Assembly (NCBI GenBank): GCA_003973385.1
Contig: QNYK01000079.1
Span: 62,001 to 126,000 of the forward strand
From: Bacillota bacterium
Lineage (GTDB): Bacteria > Planctomycetota > UBA8108 > UBA1146
Direction: 5' to 3'
DNA: 64,000 bases
The position numbers were made by a program, and so were the translations under genes. The notes below the pieces were generated by a model, which was not told where the DNA came from, searched no databases, and was given only the letters and a program-made list of their open reading frames with translations. The stretch's first letter is position 1. The number at the start of each line of letters is the position of its first letter. Shown piece by piece: positions 9,055 to 17,949 of this stretch.

Positions 9055-11108
9055 GGACAAGAAGGATGCATCTCACAGTTGAATCCAGCATCGATGGGTA
9101 TGATCCCGCATTCCGGGAAGGGAGAGGCGGGTTCAGACTGGCCCATGAAAAGATAGTAGAGCAGATACAGTCCATCGGAGATGTCCAGCAAACCATCAGC
9201 ATTTGCATCTGCGGCCTCCGGGCAATCGGGAATCGCAACCTCGCCGAATACCCTTGCGATCAGGAGCATCGCATCAGCGATTCCTATTCCTTCAACGCCA
9301 TCAGCCTCACCGCGAATGAAACCGGGTTCACAGGAGTCCAGCAGACCGTTTGAGTTGGTGTCATTGTTCGCTTCTGCAATATCACACTCGTCTGGAATAT
9401 GATTGTTGTTGCAATCCTCTGCCATTCCCTCGAGAAACTCGCACTCATCGGGTGTGCCGTCTCCATTGCAATCGGGGTCGCAACTGTCGATGGTGCCGTT
9501 GGAATCGCAATCGGATTCACTTCCCGCCTCAAGTTCGCAGGCATCGAGCAGGCCATCACCGTCGCAATCGAGGGATCCGTCCTGACCGATCTCACACGCG
9601 TCAGGGATCAGATTCTGATTGCAATCCGTCTGGCACACATCGGGGATCTCGTCACCATCGCAATCGGTCACGAGACCTGTATCGATGGCGCATGAATCGG
9701 GGATCCCATCGCCATCGCAATCGGCAACGACTCCCTCCAGCGTGGCACAGGAATCCGGGATGCCATCCCCATCGCAGTCGATCGATAGTCCCTGCGAGAT
9801 TCCGCAACTGTCTATGACACCGTCCAGATCGCAATCCTCGACCAGACCAGCGGCTATCGAGCAGGAATCCGGCTCCCCATCGAGATCGCAATCTTCATCT
9901 CCATGAACCACCAGGATGGCGTTTCCGCCGACAGGTGCCAGAGTAGAATCGAAGGGAGCACCTGAGATCACGACGCCACGATGCACGGCGATGGAACTAC
10001 CCAGGAAGGAACTGGGATTCCCGGTCAGCGAATCCTCCAGCTGCCAGCTACCCTGCCAGCGATAGATGGAGACGGAGCCGGCTGGAAACGCTTCGCTACC
10101 GGTATCCGTCGGAGCACCCACCGTCAACAGGCTCCCATCGAGATCGAGAACCGCTCCGAATGCGCAGCCGCTGGCACCGGACGGTGGCAGCAGGTGAGAT
10201 CCGAGAACCCAGACTTCTCCGACCCGGTGATAGTTGACCACTGCTCCCGCGTCAGGACCCGCGATGTCTGAATATGGCGACCCCAGCAACAGGTGCTGTC
10301 CCGAGATGGCGACCGAGGTTCCAAGCCGGTCACCCGGCGTCGCAGCCCCGGTGCCGACGTCAAACTCCTCGACCCAGCCATCCAGTCCTCCGGTGAACAG
10401 GAATGCTGCACCGGTGTCGGGCCCCAGAAAATCTCTACCTGGCGCTCCGATCAGCAATCGGGATCCATCCGCGAGCGAAACCGCCGTACCGAACTGATCC
10501 CCAGGAACACGATCGGTAGCGAGCAATCTCTGCTGCAACTCCCACCCCACCGCGGAGTCAAATCTCCAGAGGGTGACACAGCCGACCTGACCCTGGGCAG
10601 TCTCGAAATGCGGGCTTCCTGCAGCCAGCAGGTTGCCGTGCAGTGACAGTGCGGTGCCGAAACCGTCCCCGGGTTGACCCTGCGGGTCACTGAGGACCTG
10701 AACCTGGGTCCAGGCGAGGCGATCTCTTCGCCAGATCTCTACCGTCGCCGCGCCCGAGGCACCTGCCGCCAGCAAGTTGCCGTCTGCAGCGAGGCATGAG
10801 CCGAGCTGGCTACCCGCCTGTCCGATCAAGACTTCTTCGAGTTGATAGCCGCTCAGATTTCTCTGGAAAATTCTCACACTGCCGCTGAGAAACCCACCAT
10901 CATCATCACCTACGGCTCCGATGAAGGTTCGTCCACCCGAAATGGCCACGGATCGGCCAAGATCGTCCCCTGCACTGACGCCAAATATCTCGATCTCTCC
11001 GGTTGCACATTGGCCCTGAAGCGGGCCGCTACCAGCCAGTAGAATCAGCACCACCAGAGTCCCCTGGCAGAGGATCATCAGCGGTAATCGGCTGGAGCTG
11101 GATGGCAT
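9051..11108 (-). CDS. Secreted FG-GAP / calcium-repeat / dockerin protein
   Basis: About 685 aa from the ATG at 11108, which has AAGGA 7 nt upstream; an in-frame ATG at 11150 has no good site. A signal peptide (LPLMILCQGTLVVLILLAGS) is followed by roughly six FG-GAP-like blade repeats (pattern GDxFGTAVSL...LLIGAP), suggesting a beta-propeller. Then come eleven short Asp/Cys repeats of the form DCDGDGIPDSC, which resemble thrombospondin type-3/EF-hand calcium sites. The C-terminus is a dockerin-like pair (GIGIADAMLLIARVFGE and ANADGLLDISDGLYLLYYLF). Probably exported and calcium-stabilised; the ligand is unknown. Confidence 0.85.
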   Translation of the reverse strand: MPSSSSRLPLMILCQGTLVVLILLAGSGPLQGQCATGEIEIFGVSAGDDLGRSVAISGGRTFIGAVGDDDGGFLSGSVRIFQRNLSGYQLEEVLIGQAGSQLGSCLAADGNLLAAGASGAATVEIWRRDRLAWTQVQVLSDPQGQPGDGFGTALSLHGNLLAAGSPHFETAQGQVGCVTLWRFDSAVGWELQQRLLATDRVPGDQFGTAVSLADGSRLLIGAPGRDFLGPDTGAAFLFTGGLDGWVEEFDVGTGAATPGDRLGTSVAISGQHLLLGSPYSDIAGPDAGAVVNYHRVGEVWVLGSHLLPPSGASGCAFGAVLDLDGSLLTVGAPTDTGSEAFPAGSVSIYRWQGSWQLEDSLTGNPSSFLGSSIAVHRGVVISGAPFDSTLAPVGGNAILVVHGDEDCDLDGEPDSCSIAAGLVEDCDLDGVIDSCGISQGLSIDCDGDGIPDSCATLEGVVADCDGDGIPDSCAIDTGLVTDCDGDEIPDVCQTDCNQNLIPDACEIGQDGSLDCDGDGLLDACELEAGSESDCDSNGTIDSCDPDCNGDGTPDECEFLEGMAEDCNNNHIPDECDIAEANNDTNSNGLLDSCEPGFIRGEADGVEGIGIADAMLLIARVFGEVAIPDCPEAADANADGLLDISDGLYLLYYLFMGQSEPASPFPECGIIPIDAGFNCEMHPSCP
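9330..9898 (-). repeat. Eleven tandem DCDGDGxPDSC-type coding repeats
   Basis: Within the FG-GAP/dockerin gene. Most units are 19 codons (57 bp) and two are 13 codons. Each has a calcium-loop core of Asp/Asn at alternate positions and ends in Cys. The units differ at the DNA level, so this is not a recent expansion. Confidence 0.8.
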
Positions 11109-11258
11109 CGAACTGTCCTTCGAGACGAGGGAAGATTCCTCCCGTGACATCGGGAGTGAAAGTTCTACCTCTATCGTCTCGGCACAGCGAATACTGTCAA
11201 TCCACGCAGCACCTATAGGCTTGTGTGGGACAGGAAAGGGAGATGAAACGCTGAGGAT

Positions 11259-12653
11259 CTAGAGAGGATCTCCGAGTCGACGCGGCCAGTGGTCTTCGGG
11301 AGGCTCGGGTTCATCTTCACCGGCGGGCCGAATGTGATCCAGAAGGCCTTCTTCGACCTTGTCGTACTGGATCTTGCCGTTGATGACTGCCCACCGTACA
11401 TGAGACATGTACGAAAGAAGATCACCGTCCATGATGATGAAGTCGGCATCCTTTCCCACCTCGATCGACCCGATTCGATCCGCCACTCCGAGCAGGCGCG
11501 CGGGTTCGATGGTGATCGACTCCACCGCCACCTCCTCCGACAATCCACCTCTCACGGCAAATGCAGCTTCCAGAGGTAAGTGCGACAGATCCCGGCCTGC
11601 CAGACCCCACAGGGCAATTCCTCGACTGCCCGGCATGATGGTCACTGGAACTCCATGCTCATACAGGATCCTGGCATTCTCGATACTGGATCCCCCTGCA
11701 GCCCCACGGCTCTCATCCCGGTCTCGGCGACTACGAGGAGTCAACACCACTGACGCCCTGCAGCGTGCCAGCACTCCGGGTTCGATCCATGCCTCTTCAG
11801 CTCCCTCGATGATCATCTCGAATTCAAACCTTCTGGCCAGTTCACAGATTTCACGTAGATCGTAAATGGTCGAGGCCCGGGTCAGTGCAATACTCTTGCC
11901 GGTCAGCAGTTTGCGTGCTGTGGCGAAAACCCCTCGAATCCACTTATCGTCGGGAGCTTTCGCTTCCGGGTTTTCCTTCTTGTCACTCTCGTATCGTTCC
12001 AGTTCCCTGAGATGTTCCTGGACCTTCTCGAGCGCTTCGCGGAGTTCGCGCTTCCCGGTTGGGTTCCTGCTGACATAGCTGATCGAGGTGAAGGCCTTGT
12101 TTCGAAGCGTCAGGTCGCTGACTTCGCCTCGAATCAACTTACAGACACGGCTGCCGTTCCACGTCGAGGTGATCCCTGCAGCCAGCCCCATCACCGTGCC
12201 CAGCGCAAACGGATCCTGGGTCTTTTCCGGCTCTCCTGAGCCGACAAGGCCACTGGACCGAAACGCGACAAGGCCCGGATAGAGATGGTGTCCGCTGGCG
12301 TCGATCTTTTCAGCATCCGAGGGAGCCACGATGTCTTCCCCTATGGAGATGATCTTCCCATCCTTGCACAGCACGGTTCCTCCGCGAATCACTGGACCTG
12401 TGACGGTGTGGATGGTGGCACCCACGATGACGAGGTACTCGCCACCGGGATCCTCTGGCTCCGTCTCCTCTTTCTCCGGTTCAGGCGCTGGCGCAGGGGG
12501 CGGTGGTCGACGCCCGCGCCGGCGACGGCGTGGCGGGTCCTGTGCCTCCGAGATTCCCGCCATCTGGATCCGAGATCCGCAGTTGAGCGGAATGTCGGTC
12601 ACCATGAAGAAGACCGCCAGCATCACGAGAGAGGCTCTCATTTTGGGGTTCAT
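11259..12653 (-). CDS. Exported amidohydrolase-fold protein lacking the HxH metal motif (last gene of operon)
   Basis: 464 aa with an N-terminal export signal, then an Arg/Pro-rich spacer (PPRRRRRGRRPPPPAPAP) and an acidic stretch. The amidohydrolase composite fold is recognisable from VIVGATIHTV, GGTVLCKDGKIISIG, LYPGLV and the C-terminal EPARLLGVADRIGSIEVGKDADF. After LYPGLV, where active enzymes have DxHxH, it reads AFRSSGLVG, so the first two metal ligands are missing. A Lys/Glu-rich segment (residues ~205-240) sits in the barrel region. The start overlaps the upstream stop by 4 bp. Probably non-catalytic; the role is unknown. Confidence 0.85.
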   Translation of the reverse strand: MNPKMRASLVMLAVFFMVTDIPLNCGSRIQMAGISEAQDPPRRRRRGRRPPPPAPAPEPEKEETEPEDPGGEYLVIVGATIHTVTGPVIRGGTVLCKDGKIISIGEDIVAPSDAEKIDASGHHLYPGLVAFRSSGLVGSGEPEKTQDPFALGTVMGLAAGITSTWNGSRVCKLIRGEVSDLTLRNKAFTSISYVSRNPTGKRELREALEKVQEHLRELERYESDKKENPEAKAPDDKWIRGVFATARKLLTGKSIALTRASTIYDLREICELARRFEFEMIIEGAEEAWIEPGVLARCRASVVLTPRSRRDRDESRGAAGGSSIENARILYEHGVPVTIMPGSRGIALWGLAGRDLSHLPLEAAFAVRGGLSEEVAVESITIEPARLLGVADRIGSIEVGKDADFIIMDGDLLSYMSHVRWAVINGKIQYDKVEEGLLDHIRPAGEDEPEPPEDHWPRRLGDPL

Positions 12654-13984
12654 CGGTTGTCCTCTCGATCCCAGACCACTTCTCCTGCGATGATGGTCTT
12701 CATCACCTTTGCCCCCGGCTCCAATGGGTCGGCATCGAAGAGTACGAAGTGCGGCTCCTTACCTGCCTCGACGGTACCCATACGATCTCCGAGTCCCAGC
12801 AACCGGGCAGGCTCAGCCGTGACCGAAGCGATGGCGGCCTCGCGGGTGAGGCCATATCGAACCAGTTCTGCCAGCATGCCCGGGATGTTCCTCATCCCCT
12901 CAGGGTTGTCAGTACGCGGTATCGTCACCAGAGTGCAGCCGGCACGAGACAGCGCCACAGGAATCGAAATCCTCGTATAGGTGTCGGGAAAAGCACTGAG
13001 ACCAGGCGGAATCAACACCGTGGCCTTTCGCTCTGCGAGCAGTTCAATCACCTGATGAAAGGCGCCATTTCGACTGCTGGGCAGGATGAAGATCCCCATC
13101 GGGTCGCGGTCCTTCAACTCTTTTACCTTCGCCATGGCGGCATCGAAGTGAAGGATCAATCCAGGCGTACCCGCATCAAATACGATCGGAAGGGCATCCT
13201 CTTCTTCCTGAAGAATCTTGACCAGTTCGACGAGCGCAGGATCCATCTCGGGTGGAGTGAACTCCTTGGGCTTGTCATCTTTGGCCTCTCCTCCCTTCTT
13301 TTTCTCCTCGGCCGCTTCTGCATCCTTTTTTCCGGACTCTTCCTCGGCTTTCTTCTTCGCCTCTTCCTGCTCCTTGTCCCACTTCTCTCTTGCTTTCTCG
13401 ACCTTTTCTATCTCACCTCGCGCGTTACCGAACGCCTTGTCGATCGAAGCGTAGAGTCCAGACGATGTTCTGCCATTGAGCGGCAGGAAGGCGGATTCAT
13501 TGAGGATGCGGTCAGCACTCTCGGGAGCTGTGTTGACCACCACTGCATGTCCAGGAAATCCGGAACCACTAGGTACCAGCGAAGCGGCAACAAAGCCGGC
13601 TTCCAGAAATTCAGACCAGGGCATCTCGATCTCATTCAACTGCCGCAGCGGCGACCAGTCACAATGGATCCCATTTCGTGAAAGAGCGCTGAGACCATGG
13701 CTGGAGCGCGCGAGTATCATTCCGGCCATCAGGGTCTGACCCCTGGCATCGATGATCCTGGCATTCTCGGGATACTCCAGCTGATTGCCAACCAACGAGA
13801 TCTTGCCGTCCTCGTAAACAACCTCGCCTGGCTCAAGAATTTCTCCGGTACCGGTGATGATACGCGAGGCTCGAATCACCGTGACACGATCCGCGTCGTC
13901 TGCCGCCTGTAACGGAAGGGCTGGCAGCAGCAACACCAGCAGGCAGATGGCCCACCTCGGGAGGGGTTGAGTTCGGCCATCCAT
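12650..13984 (-). CDS. Exported amidohydrolase-fold protein lacking the HxH metal motif, with charged insertion
   Basis: 444 aa from the ATG at 13984, which shares one base with the preceding stop (TGATG). The signal peptide is WAICLLVLLLPALPLQA. The fold is shown by VIRASRIITGTGEILEPGEVVYEDGKISLVG split over strands 1-3, and by EPARLLGLGDRMGTVEAGKEPHFVLFDADPL at the C-terminus (quoted here only as landmarks). The position after TLMAGM reads ILARSSHG instead of DxHxH, so the metal site is absent. Residues ~165-215 are a very charged Lys/Glu coiled segment rich in EEAKKKAEEE-type heptads. The two genes next to it belong to the same family. Confidence 0.85.
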   Translation of the reverse strand: MDGRTQPLPRWAICLLVLLLPALPLQAADDADRVTVIRASRIITGTGEILEPGEVVYEDGKISLVGNQLEYPENARIIDARGQTLMAGMILARSSHGLSALSRNGIHCDWSPLRQLNEIEMPWSEFLEAGFVAASLVPSGSGFPGHAVVVNTAPESADRILNESAFLPLNGRTSSGLYASIDKAFGNARGEIEKVEKAREKWDKEQEEAKKKAEEESGKKDAEAAEEKKKGGEAKDDKPKEFTPPEMDPALVELVKILQEEEDALPIVFDAGTPGLILHFDAAMAKVKELKDRDPMGIFILPSSRNGAFHQVIELLAERKATVLIPPGLSAFPDTYTRISIPVALSRAGCTLVTIPRTDNPEGMRNIPGMLAELVRYGLTREAAIASVTAEPARLLGLGDRMGTVEAGKEPHFVLFDADPLEPGAKVMKTIIAGEVVWDREDNR

Positions 13985-15222
13985 CAGAAGACCCGCTTTC
14001 CGCTGGCATCGTAGGTCACCTTGCCATCGATGATGGTCAGTTCGCACGATGAACGAGGATCGATCGGGTCGCCTGTCCAGAGGCCGAAATCCGCATCCAG
14101 GCCGACAGTGATGCTGCCGAGTCGATGATCCATCATCAGTGCTTCTGCAGGAATCCGCGTCACTCCCTTGAGTGCCTCGTAGGGAGTCCAGCCGTAGTAG
14201 CACGCCATCGCCGCCTGGTAGAACAACTCCTCCTGGGGGATCACCGGAGAGTCGGTATTGATCCCCAGTCGTCGCACGCCTGCTTGCCACCAGCGGGCAG
14301 CATTCCCCATGATCCGCCGTTGCGTCCGGTCATAGTGGATCTGACGGGGCCCGTTGATGGTGTAGATGCTCTCATCTTCATTGACCAGCCTGGCCACCTT
14401 CCAGGCGTCAAAGGTGGAGTGGTCGAGAACGGTACGAATTCCGAACTCTCCTGCGACCATCTTCACGGTGGTCATCAACACCTGGAAAATTTGCGTGTGC
14501 ACCGATGCGACGATCTCTCTGCGAAAGAGCGGCCGAAACTCCTCCCAGTGAAGATCCTTCGGAGGTTCAGTTTCCAGTTTTCCCTCTTCCCACGCCGTAC
14601 GAGCGAGGTGGTAGTCTCTCGCCTTGCGCAGGGTCTGGCGTGTATTGAAGTTCATGAATGAACGCCCAACGCCGTAAAAGTACCGCTCGGGGTTCCCTGC
14701 CTGAGCAATTTTCAACGAGCCTGGAGCCTTCAATACGGCTTCCTCTACCGTGCCTGTCCCGGCTGTCTTCAAGATGGTGCCGAAGCCAGACATGTTATTG
14801 CCGCTGCCCGGAATCGTCAGCACGGTGGTGACCCCTCCGGCCCTGGCGCGCTCCATTTGCTTTCCATCAGGGACCACCGACTCCAGGGTTCGCAGGCCAG
14901 GATTGGTCAGGTAGATATAATCGTGAAGGTCAGGGCTGGAGCCACCCGTGTGGTTGTGGCACTCGACCATTCCCGGAACCAGCCACAGTTGTGGCCGGTC
15001 GATGACCTCTGCTCCATCGGGAATCTCGATATCTCTGGATCGACCAAGCGCGGTGATCTTTCCATCGACAACCACCACGACGGCGTTGTTGATGACCCGA
15101 TCATCGTCATCCATGGTGATGATCTTGCCGACCTGGAAGGCCGTGACATCCACAGCAACTACATTGTCGGCGAAACTGACCAGGGTCAGCAAACCGACGA
15201 GAAACAACTTCATGTCCCTCAT
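13984..15222 (-). CDS. Amidohydrolase with intact metal-binding residues (the only one in the operon)
   Basis: 412 aa with signal peptide LFLVGLLTLVSFADNVVA. It keeps HNH (H89, H91) in GMVECHNHTGG, further His candidates H242 and H268, and Asp at D324 in INTDSPV, matching the metal-ligand/catalytic set of imidazolonepropionase-like amidohydrolases. The C-terminal beta-sandwich signature (HRLGSITVGLDADFGLWTGDP) is present. No charged insertion as long as those of its paralogues is seen. GGAGG lies 7 nt before the ATG, and the start overlaps the preceding stop in ATGA. A C-N bond hydrolase is likely; the substrate is unknown. It may be the sole catalytic member of this set. Confidence 0.9.
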   Translation of the reverse strand: MRDMKLFLVGLLTLVSFADNVVAVDVTAFQVGKIITMDDDDRVINNAVVVVVDGKITALGRSRDIEIPDGAEVIDRPQLWLVPGMVECHNHTGGSSPDLHDYIYLTNPGLRTLESVVPDGKQMERARAGGVTTVLTIPGSGNNMSGFGTILKTAGTGTVEEAVLKAPGSLKIAQAGNPERYFYGVGRSFMNFNTRQTLRKARDYHLARTAWEEGKLETEPPKDLHWEEFRPLFRREIVASVHTQIFQVLMTTVKMVAGEFGIRTVLDHSTFDAWKVARLVNEDESIYTINGPRQIHYDRTQRRIMGNAARWWQAGVRRLGINTDSPVIPQEELFYQAAMACYYGWTPYEALKGVTRIPAEALMMDHRLGSITVGLDADFGLWTGDPIDPRSSCELTIIDGKVTYDASGKRVF

Positions 15223-17948
15223 CTCGGGACCTCCTCTCCATCGATGAACACCCTTTGCAGACGGCTACCCGCCTCGAGGGGATGTCCATGCCAGATCAAC
15301 AGGTCTGCGTCGAGGCCCTTCTCGATCGATCCGACTCGATCCTGAGCTCCCAGCGCTTCAGCCGCTCCACGTGTCAGTGCATATAAAGCAGCGTCAGCAC
15401 CCATGCCCCTCTCCACCGCCTCCATCGCCTGCTGGGGCAGGGCACGCGCTCCATCGGAAGCCTGACTCTGGAACGCAACATTGATACCTGCGCGAGTGAG
15501 AAAGGAAGCGGGGGCGAATTCTTCCCGATTGACGGTAAAAGTCACCTGCCGCGGCAGAATCACCGATACCGAGTTTTTGGACAGAAGATCACTGTAGTGT
15601 CTCATCTCGGGACCGAGCCTGAGCGTCAAGGAAATCTCCTTCTTCGAGAAGAACTGGATGACCTTTGCTGCGACTTCCAGACCACTGGGAGTCACCACCA
15701 CTGGAATCTTCTTCTCGAGTACATCACGGATCGGCTCCATCGCCAGATTGACCTTCGGCGGATTGGGACGACCGTCATCGTCTCGCTTCTTGCGCCGCTC
15801 CACCTTGAAAGTCTTGGCTTCCTTGCTGGTGCGGGTACCCACCACATCCGCAGAGAATTGCATCACCGAGATGGTCCCCGACAGGGAGTCTTCTCCGGTC
15901 AGTTCTGCTTCGATCTTGGGTGTATCTGGAATCACTCCATCTTCGATCTCGATGGTGCCTTCGATGGTTGTCCCGGAGAGTGTTCCCACCACCCTCACCG
16001 GAATCGGAGGAACAGGGTCCACGATGCGACCCTCGAACTTGTCTCCGTCGAGTTGAATCGAGATCGAAACCGTCTCGGTATCCGGAAGCGGGCCGCCAGA
16101 GATGCTCAATTCCCATATCCCCGTGAGTGGGTCCGGCCCCTCTTCTTCCACCACTTCTTCCTCTACCTCGTCCTTCGTTTCGATCGTTTCCCCCGCGTCC
16201 TTCTTTACTTGCCACTCTGCGAGTTCCTTCTCGTACTTCTTCCAGGAATCGAGGTACTTCTGGCCCTGCCCCAGTAATCGTGTGATGGAGCCGAGAGCAT
16301 CATCCGGATGGCCGCTGGCTTCCAGAAGCAATGCAGATACAGGCTGTGCAACACGAGTGGCTCTGGTCCGGCCAGCGGTCTTGACCAGCACTGCTGTTGC
16401 AGCACCTCGCTGCAATCGCCTGGGAGTCAGCAACTGGGAAGTCACTCCCGCTCGCGCTACCCGGTGTTCCGGCTCATCCGCGGATCCGATCAGTCTGAAC
16501 AGGCGATCCCCGGTACCTGCAGCTCCCGTGTCACCTCGCAATCCGAGATGACCAAAGGTGTCTATGAATCCAGCGACGACAAAACTGCCCGGTCCCGCAT
16601 CGACCACCTTCGAATGGGGTGGGTGCGGAACCCTTCGTCCCACCGATGCGATCTTGCCATCCTCGACGAGGATCTCCCCATCATCGATCACCTCCTCGGG
16701 CGAGAGCCAGATCGTCTCGGCGCGAATCACCGTTGCGGATTCGTTTCGTGGCTGCCAGACACTCCGGCCATCGGCAACCACCTCGAGTGGGTGGGCAGTG
16801 ATGTTCCACGGCGCTTCGTTCCAGACCACGATGTCTGCGTCTTTACCCGCTTCCAAACTACCCACACGATCATCGACTCCCAGGATGCGAGCGGCATTGT
16901 GTGTCACCAGTGCAATCGAATCCTCGGGGTTCTTCATATGTGAGGCTGCTTCTACCAGCGCCCATCGCAGATTGGCCAGATCGTTACCGGGAGGAGCGAG
17001 AGCCATCAGTCCATCGCTTCCCAGATCGGGCCAGTGGGTCAGGCCCTCGATCGGCTCCCTCACTGAGAACCCTACATCTCCACCCACCAGCTGTATGCGC
17101 AGGACCAGCGGGATTCCCGCCGCAGCAAGCGCAGGAGTGACCTCGGCGATCTCTGTTCCCCCCACGATGTAACCTTCACGCCCCTTGCCGCGGATGAAGG
17201 AGATCGCAGCGAGGATCTCCGGCGCTCTACGAGCGGCCACCCTCAGGGGCAAACCCGATTGCCAGGCTTGTGCCAGTTCGCCATGGGCCGCTGCATCCTC
17301 GGTTGATTTCTCGATCGCCTCACTGAGAGCCAGCAGACGGCCGATGCGACTTCGAGGCCGCTGCTCTACAGGTGCGGTGATCGCCACATCACTGGAGGCG
17401 GGAAATGGAATCTCGAGCAGCGCACGAGGGCCATCCACATCGTCGGTGAGCGAAAGGCAGAGATCTGAACTGGATCGGATGATCCGGTCCTCGGCGTCCC
17501 CGACCAGCTTGACGACAGCTCCCTGGCCACTGACGAGGCGATGCTCTCCCGGGCTCAGGTGGACGGTGGTGACCCCTGTCCTCAACAGCGGGCGGTGGTC
17601 TCCGTAACGATCGAACCCATCCGAGGCCCGGAAAGCAGCGGAGATGCTCTCAGGCGATGAGTGCGGGGATACCAATCCACTTGCTGCAGCAACGAGACCG
17701 GGAGTGACATAGGCATCGGGCCAGTGGACCAGCGGAAGTTGATCCAGACTGGCATCTTGCTCCAGTTCAGACCATGCAGCGGCTGCGACCACCTTGCCAT
17801 CACGGACCACGATCGCTGCATCGGGAATCTCTCGAATCCCCGTGTGGACGGTGCCTGCACGGAGCACGAAGTCATCCCCTGCGCCCTGCGCAGCCACCGA
17901 CTGGACCCACAGTGACAGGATCCCGATCAGGATCAGCGGAAATCGCAT
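15219..17948 (-). CDS. Double amidohydrolase-fold protein with inserted beta domain; both metal sites lost
   Basis: 909 aa from the ATG at 17948 (GGAGG 8 nt upstream, one base after the preceding stop). There is a signal peptide at 1-20. Residues ~25-400 form one amidohydrolase-like domain (YVTPGLVAAASG in place of the HxH loop; ARILGVDDRVGSLEAGKDAD at its end). Residues ~405-909 form a second (FVVAGFIDTFGHLGL; GAQDRVGSIEKGLDADLLIW). Inside the second, after an acidic linker at ~585-605, residues ~606-710 form a beta-rich module (DPLTGIWELSISGG ... GTISVMQFSADVVGTRT), lipocalin-like in look, rarely seen in this family. Neither half has the metal-binding HxH. Exported, probably non-enzymatic. 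Confidence 0.85.
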   Translation of the reverse strand: MRFPLILIGILSLWVQSVAAQGAGDDFVLRAGTVHTGIREIPDAAIVVRDGKVVAAAAWSELEQDASLDQLPLVHWPDAYVTPGLVAAASGLVSPHSSPESISAAFRASDGFDRYGDHRPLLRTGVTTVHLSPGEHRLVSGQGAVVKLVGDAEDRIIRSSSDLCLSLTDDVDGPRALLEIPFPASSDVAITAPVEQRPRSRIGRLLALSEAIEKSTEDAAAHGELAQAWQSGLPLRVAARRAPEILAAISFIRGKGREGYIVGGTEIAEVTPALAAAGIPLVLRIQLVGGDVGFSVREPIEGLTHWPDLGSDGLMALAPPGNDLANLRWALVEAASHMKNPEDSIALVTHNAARILGVDDRVGSLEAGKDADIVVWNEAPWNITAHPLEVVADGRSVWQPRNESATVIRAETIWLSPEEVIDDGEILVEDGKIASVGRRVPHPPHSKVVDAGPGSFVVAGFIDTFGHLGLRGDTGAAGTGDRLFRLIGSADEPEHRVARAGVTSQLLTPRRLQRGAATAVLVKTAGRTRATRVAQPVSALLLEASGHPDDALGSITRLLGQGQKYLDSWKKYEKELAEWQVKKDAGETIETKDEVEEEVVEEEGPDPLTGIWELSISGGPLPDTETVSISIQLDGDKFEGRIVDPVPPIPVRVVGTLSGTTIEGTIEIEDGVIPDTPKIEAELTGEDSLSGTISVMQFSADVVGTRTSKEAKTFKVERRKKRDDDGRPNPPKVNLAMEPIRDVLEKKIPVVVTPSGLEVAAKVIQFFSKKEISLTLRLGPEMRHYSDLLSKNSVSVILPRQVTFTVNREEFAPASFLTRAGINVAFQSQASDGARALPQQAMEAVERGMGADAALYALTRGAAEALGAQDRVGSIEKGLDADLLIWHGHPLEAGSRLQRVFIDGEEVPR

Positions 17949-17949
17949 T

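Noticed and set aside
9345-9900. Plus-strand open frames across the calcium-repeat region
   Set aside because: They mirror the repetitive Asp codons of the real minus-strand gene and show no domain.
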